Shown piece after piece: positions 51,201-53,512 of a DNA stretch of 64,000 bases. A program made the translations under genes and the position numbers. Source of the DNA: Nocardia sp. alder85J (GTDB lineage: Bacteria > Actinomycetota > Actinomycetes > Mycobacteriales > Mycobacteriaceae); contig NZ_JAIUCZ020000002.1 in NCBI RefSeq assembly GCF_020176955.2, positions 248,001-312,000 of the forward strand, given 5' to 3'. Under the pieces are notes generated by a model, which searched no databases, was not told where the DNA came from, and saw only the letters and a program-made list of their open reading frames with translations. Within the stretch, counting starts at the first letter, position 1, and each line of letters begins with the position of its first letter.

Positions 51201-51627
51201 GCCGGAGACGGCACGCCGGCTGGATCTCATCGCCGAATTCGCGCAAACCATCCGTGCGACCGGTGCCCGGGAGCTGACCGCGGCGCAGATCGGGCTGCTG
51301 TCGCAGGGATCGCCGCTCGTCGAATCCGCCGTGGACGAGTACGCGCCGGATCAGCTCGTCGCGTTCCTCGCGGGCGCCGAACCGGGGATGTGCGCCGTGG
51401 TCGTCGATCCCGCCGCGGGGGAGGGCCCGGACGTGTACTTGATGCTGCGGGACCTCGGGGACCGGGTGTTCGCGCTGTGGCGGTCCGGGGACGAGGTGCG
51501 TGAACTCGACATCAGTGCGGGGGTCTCCGACTTCGCTCCGGGCGGCGGGCGAGTGCGTGCCCGGCTGTTCGGTCCGTACGGTACGTGGTTCCCGAGCCCG
51601 GCAACCACGGATCCGGACCGAAATTAG
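32308..51627 (+). CDS. Giant 6439-residue multidomain protein, ESX-effector/polymorphic-toxin-like
   Basis: One uninterrupted 19.3-kb frame. Domains by residue: 1-310 CpnT/WXG100-like helical N-terminus with hydrophobic segments; 310-625 Pro/Ala/Thr linker; 627-1187 SecA-like DEAD ATPase; 1240-1515 low-complexity linker; 1516-1656 two LuxR-type HTHs; ~1747-3737 helical region with recurring beta-alpha-beta modules; ~3788-3851 J-domain-like helices; ~4345-4514 papain-like domain; 4725-5211 two metallopeptidase-like domains; ~5264-5386 ADP-ribosyltransferase-like; 5535-5752 4'-phosphopantetheinyl transferase; ~5865-6439 unassigned. No signal peptide is seen. The WXG100-like front, nearby ESX locus and shared palindrome suggest type VII export, but SecA-like, HTH and PPTase parts could equally work inside the cell. 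Activity is not known. Confidence 0.9.
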   Translation: MGLPSDFPMDLAELVLGPRPNGHADALWRVGESWSSQSESLKAQADELLVTAAAIQQAGSSSTIDGIVSATKQYAESVREAAAYADSLAEQCFEGSNSIGLGQLTWEGMAVVIVTQLAVDAALLNAGVVKAAADRAVARAGWRRFLVQLLDRMAGSGLTYEATRAGMLMRATLFGGLSMGAVQLGAQELQKWEGHRDHLDLKSIGMGMLSGAVGGLAGGLAATLAGPTLMRMIAERIERPVVATVLSTLVVAALGGVAGAAGMAGLEVATGQLHSLWSRDGLSLLMTGFFGGMLGGSMHALHAGMKGPELPADGRAATVRIPDEPTAESPAGVRIPGEAPTAAAERPVDENFLVPVAERGNRSAADDSAPVTEAETVAAPPDRAGDAETTARSGPDGRTSGNRGEAETAELTGRDAGTREGQAGATTESVPEHIPEAADGIPTIAAPYRQPVDIGGDVIGARPEAVQPAAAPVGGDRTAPVGGAETGRAPAATRADGSEGQPVPRGGRADTGPAPRGVRPDGDAPPPGVTDEGRAGVEGTDTTRPGRDSPRRAEQPAAGPPVESAGERPGARGDTTVQEQGPSAGDQVTATRVDEPGDRAVDEPGPEGAAPGVATGVLGTPTDQPGSLEAHYRTQAEEILTEYGARDWTQVSDRQLSDMMLHGDDREAMLAVLEAISRKDQKTLRWTQVMATLAMVDGHPIDMRAGEGKSLVFLASAALISRRTGFVQLYTTLDSLAGRDFQHFVKVLGDYGYDISRIQSDGPNVEPREGHPGIAVGLLEESAFADMKGFQVSGEHALYDEMDAALVHSRSTFIISRGVAENADAATAHEVRTAHTVLERLLGNDANGVKDERLTPVLTEADFGRLPGQVGGPAPLTDRVVAKVEEYLGVEMTPAERHRLEMAAAAKWEYLKGDHYLDFDHPDRGHMVVILNEAGKPMIDVEKSTESRWNNGLAQAIEAKEGMQIRADADSSDSRTVRQMTDGLVSKVGASGTNKDVAPVLEGTFGTEKVVEIPAFVASKLREGVPWAFETHAEKVATVASDIEMIRESQRPIVAICPRNSDVAVYKAEMDARGIEADAVDGAWFLEHHATWEADLQAIFDQAGARGKVLIINLQGARGVDIPVSPEVNEIGGLHVMITHWSADDPVLARTNLIQAAYRTARSGGEGSVQVYMARDDIVLSPDPNVQIAVIRYADAATEYEVTPTREARHALEEAELGLRQLVPKVNPDVVLPLPSFLGEGAGQPDAGPGAVPERLARTSPPVANPAPGSTPIAAGNPATPEATAPQGVPPVNGQSGSAAPGTGTPAGSDDTAPGAANGRAGSANVAPGAAEGRAGPGSTAVNGAEGRAGSGSTAAGGAEGLAGPRSTTTGGAETSDQPVTTAPASGGNSGPAAAGTDQGTPRDASDSVQARTAAASADPGQPADTRRAAGSTLGAGPGAAAQDGRQEAVLPGSEREDSPGRPAPGPATPEQQPATTEPGRSDPDRPGANTTAGTNSPTALAGAATAPTGPAAATLTAAELQILNALRAPTQDTELATQLSVTVAELHLMIESLAGRLGSRSTRPALAAAAVRHGLLPVAITESRRRTAHDLSTTELAVLAMFAAGATGREVAGLLGASPGVVQAHLAEIQRRLGTGHMVHSVMVAAATGLFDELFAADPSGSVTAPDGDTSPAAPATVPRGWRVFEPRSPELRQAVMVLQAVRRMSTGSAMSESERVATALAIGAVATDRGGEQVGPGWVFVGGERPRLEIYRSAGAVEPSLDDFRRLYDRGFDVVLRRVRIDAAGRVLVADEPVVDQRRRMLLEDLDHAREMLESTPSMWWPGAEQDGWALAADVSAADDSPRVVWVAAVERAASELLAEARAVSEELTGSPSWTVDEENRCRQLFTRLSALGTRRAVAVLQATAALARKSVPPSTDSWPLEVTDDVLALTVPLGRPWSLLSDEELTKLGSLGIRAVEFTGTYVNAEGTTRTVTWTKHTPTPPVDRPPDIGEIRKTVDDALRRTVGDLHDAGTGAALAEPDARRLWLSAGRRAAVGEELLSTVAGDIFAQEAALNEWLWREIGAFDVPSAERLAAGLQAELAATDLAQLEAWDTFQRSKLREFLAGRALAGLALTAVAAAAAARAGVPTEIEPGLWQVLADSGMPRWEVYTSGDPADLPGGLGAERTERGVPILRYRVATEPAGEVVFAGDEAGADELDRVHTWQEALWASLYTGVAAAEFPLDPDLAEPPSSAGEQLWTRAAPVTRQSNAALAQHIPLAEADLRAVADRVRRLRAGLVHPRSWTLAEERAAWLASAELEARLAARDRMRVLAAAEAARAVRGTVGAGHPLVWESGNARVTADGTAWLVVPAADPGSLLTLRSLTRMAAEGIRQVVYQRVDVELDGSTRITEWRTDIAATAAGVPGHEAISAVQQELDDRLFEFGMHTAGATSDIGTLTAHARNAIRTAVWNRLTTGRDEFPELAASLTWQLIERADNAEHAAELLAALRAEYTLAWQSVPAELLARRSADAPAVATTEPGSAETVAEFGDDFELLAAQVLSPGQRASLGGSATFPGLAVIQAVLGAESHVRAGPGEAPSRERIIDTLTRQPAGSFALVVGSHPARPGAGHGRSDVVTRAGVTMYAVWHDGGGAIRVRWWERTGDRTVVVHEEDFRRAHWPWSPEAVIWSGGPVAVSGADPGESVRAADLPVEVRDRRTALWEALWRSVDAVTADTPPHADELAAGGEAGQWTEPEDVAHLADEHSATVLSALGGFRAAAAAAAVWQGLAAVTDPRRWTAQAEQENADRLRELEFLAEVDRLVRIQLAAHWARAQLAEEAGEWLNPLAKLDGNRLLVYAPFADPWQVFGPAALAEFRALGVELEYRSVELRADGDVRVVTRTPHAATAAADEPGSPAAAVAYRCRTLLNDLTVLLHLSGIEEAPDMEARGEISESDQLYRAVRIREALRDRPGAAGWLPQARYEMARRLLHFVAGPPETDGGERYPEVFGTVVAADREARAGAPARAGARSDPLPRPQNYPELRWWASLLVEEMGREGPEHLLRNFLRLPAADRWTVVLAAPDALPGDLLPAPWAHARHLHQLARMITAGSEFEAYGGPEGLRDLLTEARTAAGAQPYFVLALGEESMTLAFGDPEAAAQLRYLDIGPEASPRAMREAIRAAADMFAADGIPTLVPIGAAGPTSETLHTQNAKLRARQDHYLANSPTTYPGAESGPRTTWFLRWTPQPDVTGMVDRTDTPWPDRNDAAPLRDTSFPEERSFGELLAGSRPVELLLSAAELGIPDGSIGPVADGEPDFGDPVSRDELVEALAAAGPDAWVAVYGQHPGSPGRPDLYVLRRSGDRVVAQWFAWQPDRLLPPLRTAHEAEVEPGQRIPGLDPQGRVAAAGGVDPVGQRRYHPNGETQRGIDRWRAGEDGATALAAAADLLTEIAAPAPVLAAVPGQWVAVHAAAGQRVEVLVMADAEGDPVGRIRAALAPLGLPVFARTVRLEQTGRVTLSPPETGQYGFQEQAAVRRRLEAAVGATTATLSEAGLPWAIDGEGWTEPAVCADALLEAWTSLNGEELWPTDTDRPSSALPAAVWLDPWVVQLDPAMAELTRLLDEARRTLGATRAGALPADAERVQRRLAGRLTMLAEKWTDTRRQMAATAALRLATLHRADMAGLGWGVEPLGSSAFITSAPDGRERRLVVYLPVTDVPLISASQLCAAVAESAVTGVDVRWIGPDGEANWTVYERKWDSPSARPGDFVRDDDRARIRLELQDLEIFGSRYRVAPAPPLAAGTEFGGFDTFRALGPESMTDPETLRLQYRKALREYLSGSATGPDARLGIVRRAWELFELTGPESQEMFEQLAAEIVLGDGALSDRIQDAAVPEPAGVREALAAVFPPAPAVTPSPVPGWHPVRRPPGGPAAELRAVATAMALGLRTGAAPAFDYLLLGPEMRAMLVAGAPEQVPVANLPTFWRHAHLAAVADLDALPEIGGIGSVLGYLEALDGHHRPVWQVSGRRPASLYDIENGLWIAVGDPERTPIRNVVAVRLRDGDPEQRRAALDQAVRSALRDRDAATMVWLVPDVPDEQARAMLIRVMRSLVWRRLCYSFAGAPDLPGDPELRLHGLDGIFEEGETYQKPRLDVGLWSSMPDRLADVPPGTLLGLRTPSDFRLIAAQLVSAGRPGVDGGEDVHDTRKGPPAAAQAAELLGHPAAGSDTPFGIYPATPADGPWTTARDRIARRLNSAGPGAFAVVFGRHPGRGDDTPGAWLMWVTAGGEIRHRWWTHLQTTPHELPSVVPVDTGHRPGVDPEWPDEDLQAVVFDQGLPPGQLETSEPVQLGELARSLNAAAESATIRPTVLRHWDDVACAVIAGSQLREFQAALGNTWDRELPVLDPGEREVDPVAWSYLLGGHGVDLPGGTAGHRQVQRFLFGLGEDETGPASAEQRAAHHGRAVVMMDRESTSSAHTYLVVNWHGELFVVDPGRYPRPFRFDPARAGAVEALRVVRFERDGTPMEPIVTDLGGEWLHFDADDYWESLPTERPDDAVSHKDRMPAVSGPATPDGSTGPTAAGEDGQPGDEGDESSTPTSGSTTGPAAAADVSALRTQVTALAARLYALLPEASGDLRDRPIEQWQPHLRAAEVALPLVHAAARAGADVHDPAFVEQVAARIHHHELQATWRDVPPEQWLPFGDPGVPEGRREHHRAAARAVAEFVTAARLHEFDWGTGSEESSAADPFAQLDTLDGIAAELVRRHGVRVVGFDTPDLLLESVREFARTIDDLLTRFPFVELDTVGFGRVPGGQMLAGHDTGVDADGIPRARSLIVRSAFATAASIMTSAWTGMVNTGRAVGAVEQPIAGLIRREFGFVLAEMGANRVKAAGLALSTYYQSEDPGARPSEISDWRQRQFRTYGYRAGEFDPVTAAAGAFAAVEHRRAAGEDDPVVLTDGETVLHRLLIDSAIEQAEHRATTRRLAAEYRPVGPAEQRAKLELIERLAREHGLRLIGFENPGVALATVAEIGDAVVRMRELFPMLEVPEIRLERRFSDDRPGDAGGDIYHLAYESESEIVYNERFLTAPQYLRTLLAEQVGSGFSRGDPDRPYFSLTVHELTHRLRRLLWRAQGDPTQPMSDSYQVLRRHFDGREAEFRAWLAEQFARYGYFDNGALTSDEADAETVLAAVIGRPLTEGEQVVFDHIGQRAAAVLVAAAGPSWADILRRFRAEQDRPRPRRRLSGDSLPDVLRDVGATAAEPLDTVRMLRALAQCWRFQAVRPTAGWRTDRTLLFRGDPDREEMIRREGFRSRPDSVTQPDQVSASPDPHWASVFARSANGDTVLYVLDLPGGFDSGTDATKPETRHPQGIALSAIAGRLRIPWGVWPAGVPFGDIADRLGQYWEPFPTFRPAAAAAAETDGHGDSSASAGLLGDIELISMLAAIRSRGAFLVGDIVCLPELTSVEQSADRITVGLLLTMDPGDSERAELELIRTADRRVVRWSNITAGTNVSRAVDAVRILQADAVRPWATGSGFTVESAVHAISAAFGVPLRSTEPGQLLAQLLPELHSAEIVGTEQAGDLLPAEAGLLTGREVAKRRLEVINGRTAARRAMAGLGHGDVPVLRGDRNVPQWPAGVVGSITHKDGYYAAAVADAGQWRAVGIDAEDNAPLSAGGVTRMATPAEVAWLAEVGDRDGVHWDRMLFSAKEAVYKAWFPLTGREIGFKDVRVTFGPGAGEFHADIDGHPDIDPALRDLTGRYLVTGGRILTAILVPQPVSGPAADRSRSGTAESGPGSGSATARSTPAGPTARPGAAPATTAAAASSASGPQFRTAAEAMQSIAARLRDAVTGHTARHPGGSSDPGDGPGTPAAQGVSIPVQGESVPLSRAPSRQRGRRWELEMSRYLAHRPELRETMVMLLERLWEVLHGLFPEATDEQLRATFDASEDTSVGGMVLPSVPWEVLLREGNLRELAEAFYNAAIRNAEQEEPNSTGFTLDEGIVLLLNAQDWDRAAELELNVPALTAILEAFHVEHPGARITRTDLKNHQFIRVRGSDYAYEEYLRWRKALRLRDPREVQRRLLTAEDYNRAGMPLSPREYEALAGSLRLLSFRYLDPAHELPYREDGQVDSNALEDRLRAEELRATGETKLFRVVPIYSHDGNEKRIRDNGTGRFVVRAVRLDYDEGDIDPEAAQHIDTTRFAIHVPWIPGVVREEFDPSRPEYAEYLRLSNELEIAMAAGVSGSIARIYLHAWWLMDDSRFPKENMIALRLAIMLWWHHSMYELVHGAGLAGMPLVDESIPVDQGPIRMYEAVFDRFGPRRAPETARRLDLIAEFAQTIRATGARELTAAQIGLLSQGSPLVESAVDEYAPDQLVAFLAGAEPGMCAVVVDPAAGEGPDVYLMLRDLGDRVFALWRSGDEVRELDISAGVSDFAPGGGRVRARLFGPYGTWFPSPATTDPDRN
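34186..35868 (+). other. Giant protein: SecA-like DEAD ATPase domain
   Basis: Residues 627-1187. HPIDMRAGEGKS (Walker A, K709) replaces SecA's MxTGEGKT; YDEMDAALVHSRSTFIISRG (D800, E801, D803) parallels the SecA DEVDSILIDEARTPLIIS block. A helicase-like second half has VLIINLQGARGVDIPV (SecA: TNMAGRGTDI) and ends NLIQAAYRTARSGGEGSVQ (SecA: LRGRSGRQGDPGSS). The C-terminal SecA tail and zinc finger are absent. Confidence 0.85.
36250..36420 (+). repeat. Giant gene: four ~14-residue linker repeats
   Basis: Units of the form GAEGRAGSGSTAAG (14, 15, 14 and 14 residues; residues 1315-1371) lie in the low-complexity linker between the SecA-like and HTH parts. Confidence 0.75.
36853..37275 (+). other. 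Giant protein: tandem LuxR-type HTH domains
   Basis: Residues 1516-1578 (LTAAELQILNALRAPTQDTE) and 1592-1656 (LSTTELAVLAMFAAGATGRE, VAGLLGASPGVVQAHLAEIQ, RRLGTGHMVHSVMVAAATGL). The second copy follows the GerE pattern closely, including the LGT..... AVxxA-type last helix; the first is more diverged. Confidence 0.7.
37552..43519 (+). repeat. Giant protein: dispersed ~50-residue beta-alpha-beta modules
   Basis: Four clear copies (residues 1927-1980, 2345-2398, 2833-2885, 3683-3737) and two weaker (near 1749 and 2148). Pattern: strand (L-L-V-x-x-P-x-A-D-P), helix with L-x-x-L/F-x-x-x-G, strand V-E-Y/F-R-x-V, D/E-G turn, strand V-T-W/R. Helical stretches separate them. Confidence 0.65.
45340..45850 (+). 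other. Giant protein: papain-like (Tox-PL/glutaminase-like) domain
   Basis: Candidate triad C4356 (DDVACAVIAG), H4455 (SSAHTYLVVNW) and D4470 (ELFVVDPGR), with the spacing usual for toxin papain-fold domains. No direct homologue is recognised beyond this pattern. Confidence 0.55.
46480..47940 (+). other. Giant protein: tandem metallopeptidase-like domains, second with HELTH
   Basis: The two copies (residues ~4725-4971 and ~4972-5211) begin alike: ELVRRHGVRVVGFDTPDLLL versus RLAREHGLRLIGFENPGVAL. The second carries H5095-E5096-L-T-H5099, a zinc metallopeptidase motif; E in DEADAETVLA could be the third ligand. At the same place the first has REFGF, so it cannot be a zinc enzyme. Confidence 0.6.
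48097..48465 (+). other. Giant protein: ADP-ribosyltransferase-like domain (possibly inactive)
   Basis: TLLFRGDPDREEMIRREGF with R5272, a SAS segment, WASVFAR and VLYVLDLPGGFD follow the cholera/pertussis-type order Arg, Ser-x-Ser, strand. The expected Glu motif near RHPQGIAL is not evident, so catalysis is doubtful. Confidence 0.4.
48910..49563 (+). other. Giant protein: 4'-phosphopantetheinyl transferase domain (EntD/Sfp-type)
   Basis: Residues 5535-5752. Core motifs all present: KRRLEVINGRTAARRAMAGL, VVGSITHKDGYYAAAVA, GIDAEDN (D5641, E5643), LFSAKEAVYKAWFPLTG (K5684, E5685, K5689). Mg2+ and CoA-binding residues are intact, so it may be active. It looks like a complete actinobacterial Npt-type enzyme embedded in the giant chain. 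Confidence 0.93.
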
Positions 51628-51664
51628 CTGTGGCACAGGTAATTAGATTGCGACTGAGAAAATA

Positions 51665-51680
51665 GTCCCACCCGTGGGAA
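51665..51680 (+). promoter_or_regulatory. Palindrome P7 upstream of the WXG100-like gene
   Basis: GTCCCACCCGTGGGAA, followed after 5 bases by the -10-like GATACT at 51686-51691 and then CGA. Site P8 has the same palindrome, 5-base gap and GATACTCG. Confidence 0.6.
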
Positions 51681-51734
51681 TAGTCGATACTCGATTCGAC
51701 GGGAAACGGGGGGAAGACGGTCGGAGACGCGGCG

Positions 51735-53417
51735 GTGACGGACTCCTTGCGGATCGATGAGGGCGAGGTGCAGGCGGCCCTCGCCCGGCTGCTGCAACTG
51801 GCCCAGGACGGCGCGCAGGCGGTCTCGGCGCTGCACTACCGGCTGGAGGCGGCGGGGAGGCCCTGGGGTGACGACGAGACGGGGGATCAGTTCGCGAAAA
51901 CCTATGTACCGGCTGCCGATCGCGGGCTGGACAGCATCAGGACATTGATGTCCGGTCTGGACTCGCTGGGCAACACGGCGGCGCAGGCGGTGCGGGCGCT
52001 CAGCGATCAGGATGCCGCGGCGGCGCATGCGGTTGCCGCCGCGGGGTCGCCGAACGGTACCGCAGCCGGGCCCGGCGTGGTGCCGACCGTCGGCGCCGCC
52101 CCCGCCCCCGCCGCCCTCGCCACGCCGGCCGTCGGAACCGGCGCCGCGGCCGCCGCGGGCGGGTCCACCCTCGCACCCACCGGGAATTCCACCGCTCCGG
52201 CCGCCACGACCACCAGTGCGACACCGTGGACATCGTCGGCGGCCGACGGCGCCGCCGGACACCAGGGCGCGCAGTCGCAGCCCGGTTCACCCTCGCAACA
52301 ACCGCAGCAAACACCCCGGCAATCGGCTGGCGAGCAGCCGGGCACCCGGCAGCCGCAGGCCGGTGGCGCATCCGGCCGCGGCTCCACGACCGCGGCACCG
52401 GCCGCGAGTGGATCGGCCACGCCGGCCGCTGCCGCACAGGCGAATTCGTCCCGCGACGGCGCGGCGGCCGGTCCCGCGCGGATCTCGGCCCCGGCCGGCA
52501 CCCGCGACGCCCCCGCCGGGCAGTCCGGCCCCGGTGCCCGGAACACCGCCAACACCCCGTGGTCGAAGGCCGAGCCCGCGCCGTCGCGCACCGAACAACC
52601 GCCACGCGTGACGCCGCCGAAGCGCAAGGACCGCCCGCCGCACGCCGGGAGATCCGCTGCCCCGGAATCCGAATCGAAGCGCAAGCGGCCGTCCGGCCCC
52701 GCCGCGCCGAAGCGGGACGAGCCGAATCCGGAAGCGCTGTGGCTGATCCGGGAGATGTCGAACCGGCATCAGCTGCTGGTCGAGGGCTTCGAGACCTCGG
52801 CGATCGAACCGGACACCGCACAGCACCTGGTGGACGCGGTCGACCTGCTGGCGCCCCGGTACCCCGGTGTCCTGCACGGCATCGCGGTGGCCGGCCGATC
52901 CGGTCCGTACGCCCGGGTGGAACAACGCGACCCGCAGGACGACCACGCCACCCGGTGGCTGGTACTCGATCCGGCCGCGGTCGCCGACCCCCGGCTGCTG
53001 CTCCGGGACATCGGCGCGCAGGCCGCGGCCCCGATGTACGTCACGGTCGTCCGGCAATTCGGCCGCGCACTCGAGCTGGCGGGCGGGGGCCGCGCGCGGC
53101 GCGAGGCGCAGCGCACCCTGCTGCTCGAATTCCTGCACGGCACCGGAGCATCGCGGGATTCGCTGTCGCGCCTGGTCACCGACTACCGCCGGTGGCGAAG
53201 CGCGCTCGGCGACGAGTGTTTCACCGCCGGGGTGTTCGATCCCGATGCCGCCCTGGCGAACTCCTTCGCGGCGGTGGAACTCGACGGCCCGGAGCGGGCG
53301 CATCCGGCGGTGCGCGCGCTGCACCGCCTGCTGACGACGGTGGCGGAACGGCCACCGACCGGAGGTTCCCGGCCGTTGCCGTGGCGGCGCCGGGAACCAC
53401 TGCAAGCACCTGGGTGA
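51735..53417 (+). CDS. WXG100-like protein with low-complexity linker and degenerate metallopeptidase-like C-terminus
   Basis: A 560-residue protein. Residues ~1-100 are a helical hairpin with a PWGDDETGDQF turn, WXG100-like. Residues ~105-320 are Ala/Pro/Gln/Ser-rich. The C-terminal domain (~330-540) resembles the first, HELTH-less metallopeptidase-like domain of the giant protein: LLVEGFETSAIEPD against RVVGFDTPDLLLES, RQFGRALELAG against RREFGFVLAEMG, and GVFDPDAALANSFAAVE against GEFDPVTAAAGAFAAVE. No HExxH. GTG 51735 is the start. Probably an ESX-linked partner or decoy of the giant protein; function unknown. Confidence 0.72.
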   Translation: MTDSLRIDEGEVQAALARLLQLAQDGAQAVSALHYRLEAAGRPWGDDETGDQFAKTYVPAADRGLDSIRTLMSGLDSLGNTAAQAVRALSDQDAAAAHAVAAAGSPNGTAAGPGVVPTVGAAPAPAALATPAVGTGAAAAAGGSTLAPTGNSTAPAATTTSATPWTSSAADGAAGHQGAQSQPGSPSQQPQQTPRQSAGEQPGTRQPQAGGASGRGSTTAAPAASGSATPAAAAQANSSRDGAAAGPARISAPAGTRDAPAGQSGPGARNTANTPWSKAEPAPSRTEQPPRVTPPKRKDRPPHAGRSAAPESESKRKRPSGPAAPKRDEPNPEALWLIREMSNRHQLLVEGFETSAIEPDTAQHLVDAVDLLAPRYPGVLHGIAVAGRSGPYARVEQRDPQDDHATRWLVLDPAAVADPRLLLRDIGAQAAAPMYVTVVRQFGRALELAGGGRARREAQRTLLLEFLHGTGASRDSLSRLVTDYRRWRSALGDECFTAGVFDPDAALANSFAAVELDGPERAHPAVRALHRLLTTVAERPPTGGSRPLPWRRREPLQAPG

Positions 53418-53495
53418 TCACGGTGTATCCGGTGTGCGCATACTGGGAACCGGTGGTGTGAAACAACTATTCGCGGGCGTCCCGCTCGCGAGTCG

Positions 53496-53511
53496 ACTAA
53501 CTTCGGTTAGT
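53496..53511 (+). promoter_or_regulatory. Inverted repeat directly before the LuxR-type gene
   Basis: ACTAAC-TTCG-GTTAGT, a perfect 6-bp stem with a stable TTCG tetraloop, ends one base before the GTG start. It could be an autoregulatory operator or an RNA hairpin at the ribosome entry site. A second stem GCGGG-CGT-CCCGC lies just upstream (53474-53486). Confidence 0.45.
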
Positions 53512-53512
53512 T

